NCBI GenBank assembly: GCA_011050525.1
Contig: DRFO01000024.1
Span: 61,390 to 125,389, forward strand
Source: Halopseudomonas xinjiangensis
Lineage (GTDB): Bacteria > Pseudomonadota > Gammaproteobacteria > Pseudomonadales > Pseudomonadaceae
Length of the DNA stretch: 64,000 nt
Direction: 5' to 3'
The position numbers were made by a program, and so were the translations under genes. The notes below the pieces were generated by a model. That model saw only the letters and a list, made by a program, of their open reading frames with translations, searched no databases and was not told the origin of the DNA. Positions 61,750 through 64,000 of the stretch are shown here, in pieces (positions within the stretch are counted from its first letter, which is position 1; the number at the start of each line of letters is the position of its first letter).

Positions 61750-63180
61750 ATGAGCAGCAATCGCTCTGCATTGAAAGAACATTTTCTGAAGCGGCTGAAG
61801 TACGACCCGAAGAAACCCCGCCAAGAATTCCTCGACCCTCCTGTTTATGGCCAGGGGACTTTTGGCGTACGGGTTAACAAAAAATCCATAGCGTACATCC
61901 TGCTATACAGCTTCCATGGCAAACCAAGGCGGCTGACTTTAGGCTCCTATCCAAAGATGTCACTGGCGGATGCCCGAGCTAGGTCAACTCATGCTGCCCA
62001 ATTAGTAGAGCAAGGCATCGATCCGGGTAAGAAAAAAACGCTAGAGCTTTTCGAGTACCGAACAAGCCCCTCCGTAGCTGATGCCGTGGAGACTTACCTC
62101 GAATGGGCCAAAGCCAACAAAAAATCCTGGAAAGAAGACCAGCGGATGCTCGAGAACGAGCTTGTAAAATCCATCGGGGACATGAAGCTCCAAGACGTCA
62201 AGCGCAGGCAAATTTTGGCTCTACTGGATGACAAGGCCAAAACCGCCCCAGTCGCAGCCAATCGCCTACAAGCAGTCGTACGGAAGCTGTTCAATTTTTG
62301 CGTCGAGCGCGACATTATCGAAGCCACACCACTGGTGAAGATGAAAAAAATAGCGAAAGAAACACCTAGAGAGCGAGCTCTCAATCAGCATGAAATTGTG
62401 TGGTTTTTAAAACAGTTAGCGAGTCCTACAATTACCGTAGCCACTCGTTTCGCGTTACTGCTTTCCTTGATGCTTGCGCAACGCTCGGGAACTATCGCTG
62501 CCATGCGCTGGGTAGACCTGGATTTTGACCAAGGGATCTGGGACAGATCTGGCCTTTTCGAGAAAAACAATAATCCTGTCGCGATCCCCCTATCCACCCC
62601 CGTGATCAAGATTCTGGAGCACCTTAAACATCTTCAAGCAGTAAAACTTGAAAAAAGCGGCAATAACGAAAAACCGAGCCCCTGGGTTCTGCCTGGCCGA
62701 GGTACGACACTCCACCAATCACAGCCTTCGTTAAACCGAGCAATGCGCAGGCTCTATGACACTTACGTCGCCAACACAGAATTAGTGATGTCTGAAGGCT
62801 TGCTTCGGATCGCTGAAGGATACCCTAGGCCCACTGCTCACGACTTGCGCAGAACCGCTACGACTCATATGTCCAGCCGAGGACTAGGCAAAAATGTACG
62901 CAGCAGGATCTTGAATCACGCCAATCTGAGCGTTGACGCAATTTACGACAGGTATGCCTATTTCGACGAAAAAGCGGCCGCATTGAAAGACTGGCACGAA
63001 CATTTGCTCGGTTTGTTCAAAGAGACCTATAACCATAGAGATTGGCTAAAGGTCTATGGCCGAGATGCACCTCAGGCGAGCAAAAGCAAAACCAAGCCGA
63101 CAGAGATCGATTCCAACACCCCAAGTACTATCTTGATAGGGGGAAAAGAGATCTCATTATCAGAGCCTCGAGTCGATTGA
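61750..63180 (+). CDS. Tyrosine recombinase / P4-type integrase (DUF4102)
   Basis: A 476-residue site-specific recombinase. The N-terminal arm-binding DUF4102 domain (residues 20-100) has GKPRRLTLGSYPKMSLADAR. A SAM-like core-binding domain follows (ADAVETYLEWAKANKKSW). The catalytic residues are Arg245 (LAQRSGT), His364 and Arg367 (AHDLRRT), His390 (LNHANLS) and Tyr399 (AIYDRY). Such integrases insert islands into tRNA 3' ends, which fits the tRNA-Thr fragment next to it. The C-terminal 50 residues extend past the catalytic core. The direction is away from the attachment site. Confidence 0.94.
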   Translation: MSSNRSALKEHFLKRLKYDPKKPRQEFLDPPVYGQGTFGVRVNKKSIAYILLYSFHGKPRRLTLGSYPKMSLADARARSTHAAQLVEQGIDPGKKKTLELFEYRTSPSVADAVETYLEWAKANKKSWKEDQRMLENELVKSIGDMKLQDVKRRQILALLDDKAKTAPVAANRLQAVVRKLFNFCVERDIIEATPLVKMKKIAKETPRERALNQHEIVWFLKQLASPTITVATRFALLLSLMLAQRSGTIAAMRWVDLDFDQGIWDRSGLFEKNNNPVAIPLSTPVIKILEHLKHLQAVKLEKSGNNEKPSPWVLPGRGTTLHQSQPSLNRAMRRLYDTYVANTELVMSEGLLRIAEGYPRPTAHDLRRTATTHMSSRGLGKNVRSRILNHANLSVDAIYDRYAYFDEKAAALKDWHEHLLGLFKETYNHRDWLKVYGRDAPQASKSKTKPTEIDSNTPSTILIGGKEISLSEPRVD

Positions 63181-63237
63181 AAATGGTGCTAAAGCAGGAT
63201 CGAAACTCCTTTCGAACCCTTTGCTACCCACTGAATT

Positions 63238-63293
63238 GTGCAACATGCTGCACTTTCCGTTCACTTCATCGAAAAAAGTGCAGCATCCTGCAC
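63238..63293. repeat. Two GTGCA-N6-TGCAC palindromes 40 bp apart
   Basis: GTGCAACATGCTGCAC (63238-63253) and GTGCAGCATCCTGCAC (63278-63293) share the form GTGCA-N6-TGCAC and start exactly 40 bases apart. Together they also make a larger imperfect inverted repeat (17 of 20 bases). They lie just after the integrase stop. They may bind an excisionase or regulator or act as a transcription stop. The rest of 63181-63519 shows no gene I can support. Confidence 0.65.
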
Positions 63294-63519
63294 CTGCAAG
63301 ACGCCGCTACCCTCAATGACGATTATAGTGAGTGGGCTTAGCGGGCTGCACACATAACGGCATCGTGAACCTACTCTCGGCAAGGAGCGTGATTTCGAAC
63401 AGGTCACGGCAGGCGGCTGCTAGCCGCTTAACGCGCAAACTCATAGCAGGACTACCAAGCCAGAAATTTAGGCTGTAACGTTTTCTCAGATGGACGTCAG
63501 AAACTGGGAGTTAGCAGCA

Positions 63520-63705
63520 ATGAAATTCGAAAAAATACCAGCCGGTTTTGAGGCAGGATGTCGCATCAAGGCTGAAAACCGAGCTCGAAAAATCAATCTC
63601 TTGGCATCAATGACTGCAGAAGAAAAAGCACGTTTCAATCGGGACAACGCCGATTGGTTTGAAAAGATAGCTGCGGATTTTGGCGGCCATACGTCAAAGC
63701 GATGA
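63520..63705 (+). CDS. Small hypothetical protein in the integrative element
   Basis: A 61-residue basic protein starting at ATG 63520 with GGGAG about ten bases upstream; an in-frame ATG at 63490 is less well placed. It begins MKFEKIPAGFEAGCRI and has a charged helical middle with TAEEKARFNRDNADWFEKIA. No family is recognised. It could be a small regulator or part of a toxin-antitoxin type pair, but no partner is seen. The next 229 bases contain no clear gene. Confidence 0.45.
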   Translation: MKFEKIPAGFEAGCRIKAENRARKINLLASMTAEEKARFNRDNADWFEKIAADFGGHTSKR

Positions 63706-63934
63706 ATGAATGTGTTTTCCAGGTCACCCCCTTCATCCAATAGCTCGCCCACCCGAGCCATATGCATTTAGGGCCTATTATGAACAATGCGCTGTGGCTA
63801 ATGGTCTTTGCTATATGTCCTACTCCTTTCCCTTACGAGTCCTTCGGTACAGGCTGCTATCGGCCCAGAGTGTGTAAAAACGCTGTCTCAAAACCTTGCT
63901 ATGATTTCCCAGGATTTCATCGCAAGGATCGTTC

Positions 63935-64000
63935 ATGAAGCGCTTCATTCAAGGTGAGCATCGAGGCCAAAGCACCTTACTGCCCGAGAGCCTCGACGAC
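63935..64000 (+). mobile_element. Start of an IS1182-family transposase (cut by window edge)
   Basis: The last 22 codons read MKRFIQGEHRGQSTLLPE and then SLDD, the well-known N-terminus of IS1182-type DDE transposases. The insertion sequence probably begins in the 63860-63930 stretch, but its terminal repeat cannot be fixed without the other end. It sits inside the integrative element. Confidence 0.8.

Larger units (their letters stand above)
61498..64000. mobile_element. Left end of an integrative element inserted at tRNA-Thr
   Basis: The element starts at the tRNA fragment and runs past the window. It holds short repeats, a P4-type tyrosine integrase, palindromes, a small unknown gene and the beginning of an IS1182-like transposase. 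Bases here are more AT-rich than the flanking efflux operon. A second, complete tRNA-Thr on the minus strand is expected at the other end. Confidence 0.8.

Overview
The window is a GC-rich gammaproteobacterial chromosome segment, most likely from a Pseudomonas/Halopseudomonas-type bacterium. This is inferred from gene content: a CioAB-type quinol oxidase, the mmsAB valine cluster with a divergent LysR regulator, a single-chain LigD, a MexEF-OprN-like efflux operon and tight ATGA-coupled operons. No rRNA gene, intact tRNA gene or CRISPR array is visible.

Layout. 1-3.9 kb (minus): cydA-cydB-cydD (partial) and lrgA-lrgB. 4.1-6.7 kb: a MASE3-PAS-GGDEF-EAL protein. 6.7-11.7 kb: two tandem acyl-CoA dehydrogenases (minus) divergent from a Baeyer-Villiger monooxygenase and an HSL-type esterase. 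11.7-25.1 kb: a guanidine-nitrogen locus. 25.5-29.4 kb: a chemoreceptor, a DUF4394 protein and an ECF sigma/anti-sigma pair. 29.5-36.3 kb: an eight-gene Mrp/Mbh-like antiporter operon. 36.6-41.4 kb: a glycosyltransferase and four nucleotide-sugar genes. 41.6-48.2 kb: a secreted hydrolase, a 28-residue membrane protein, LigD, a thioesterase and a Fic protein. 48.3-54.1 kb: valine catabolism, with two damaged genes. 54.2-61.3 kb: an AraC regulator and an RND efflux operon. 61.5-64 kb: the left end of an integrative element in a tRNA-Thr gene, with an IS1182-type transposase starting at the window edge.

The most notable region is the guanidine locus. The rightward operon (ABC permease, ATPase, two DUF1989 proteins, a biotin carboxylase usually called urea carboxylase, allophanate hydrolase, EamA transporter) starts behind a match to the -24/-12 sigma-54 promoter consensus and a clear guanidine-I (ykkC) riboswitch. 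A second structure, with two tandem hairpins carrying ACGA and ACGG loops as in guanidine-II (mini-ykkC) riboswitches, lies in the 95-bp gap before the carboxylase. The divergent leftward operon (Fe(II)/2-oxoglutarate oxygenase, unknown 312-residue protein, periplasmic substrate-binding protein) has its own sigma-54-like promoter and its own pair of ACGR-loop hairpins before the start codon. The three RNA elements place both operons under guanidine control and argue that the carboxylase acts on guanidine. They also link the uncharacterised oxygenase and its neighbour to guanidine metabolism. A likely flow is uptake, possible oxidative release or dealkylation of a guanidino compound, carboxylation, deimination by the DUF1989 pair, and allophanate hydrolysis to ammonia and CO2.

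Other points of interest are an Mrp-like operon without a separate MrpA and with a third antiporter-like subunit lacking the usual helix-5 glutamate, palindromes in front of the Fic gene, a truncated enoyl-CoA hydratase and a frameshifted isobutyryl-CoA dehydrogenase in the valine cluster, and iterated short repeats around the integrase.
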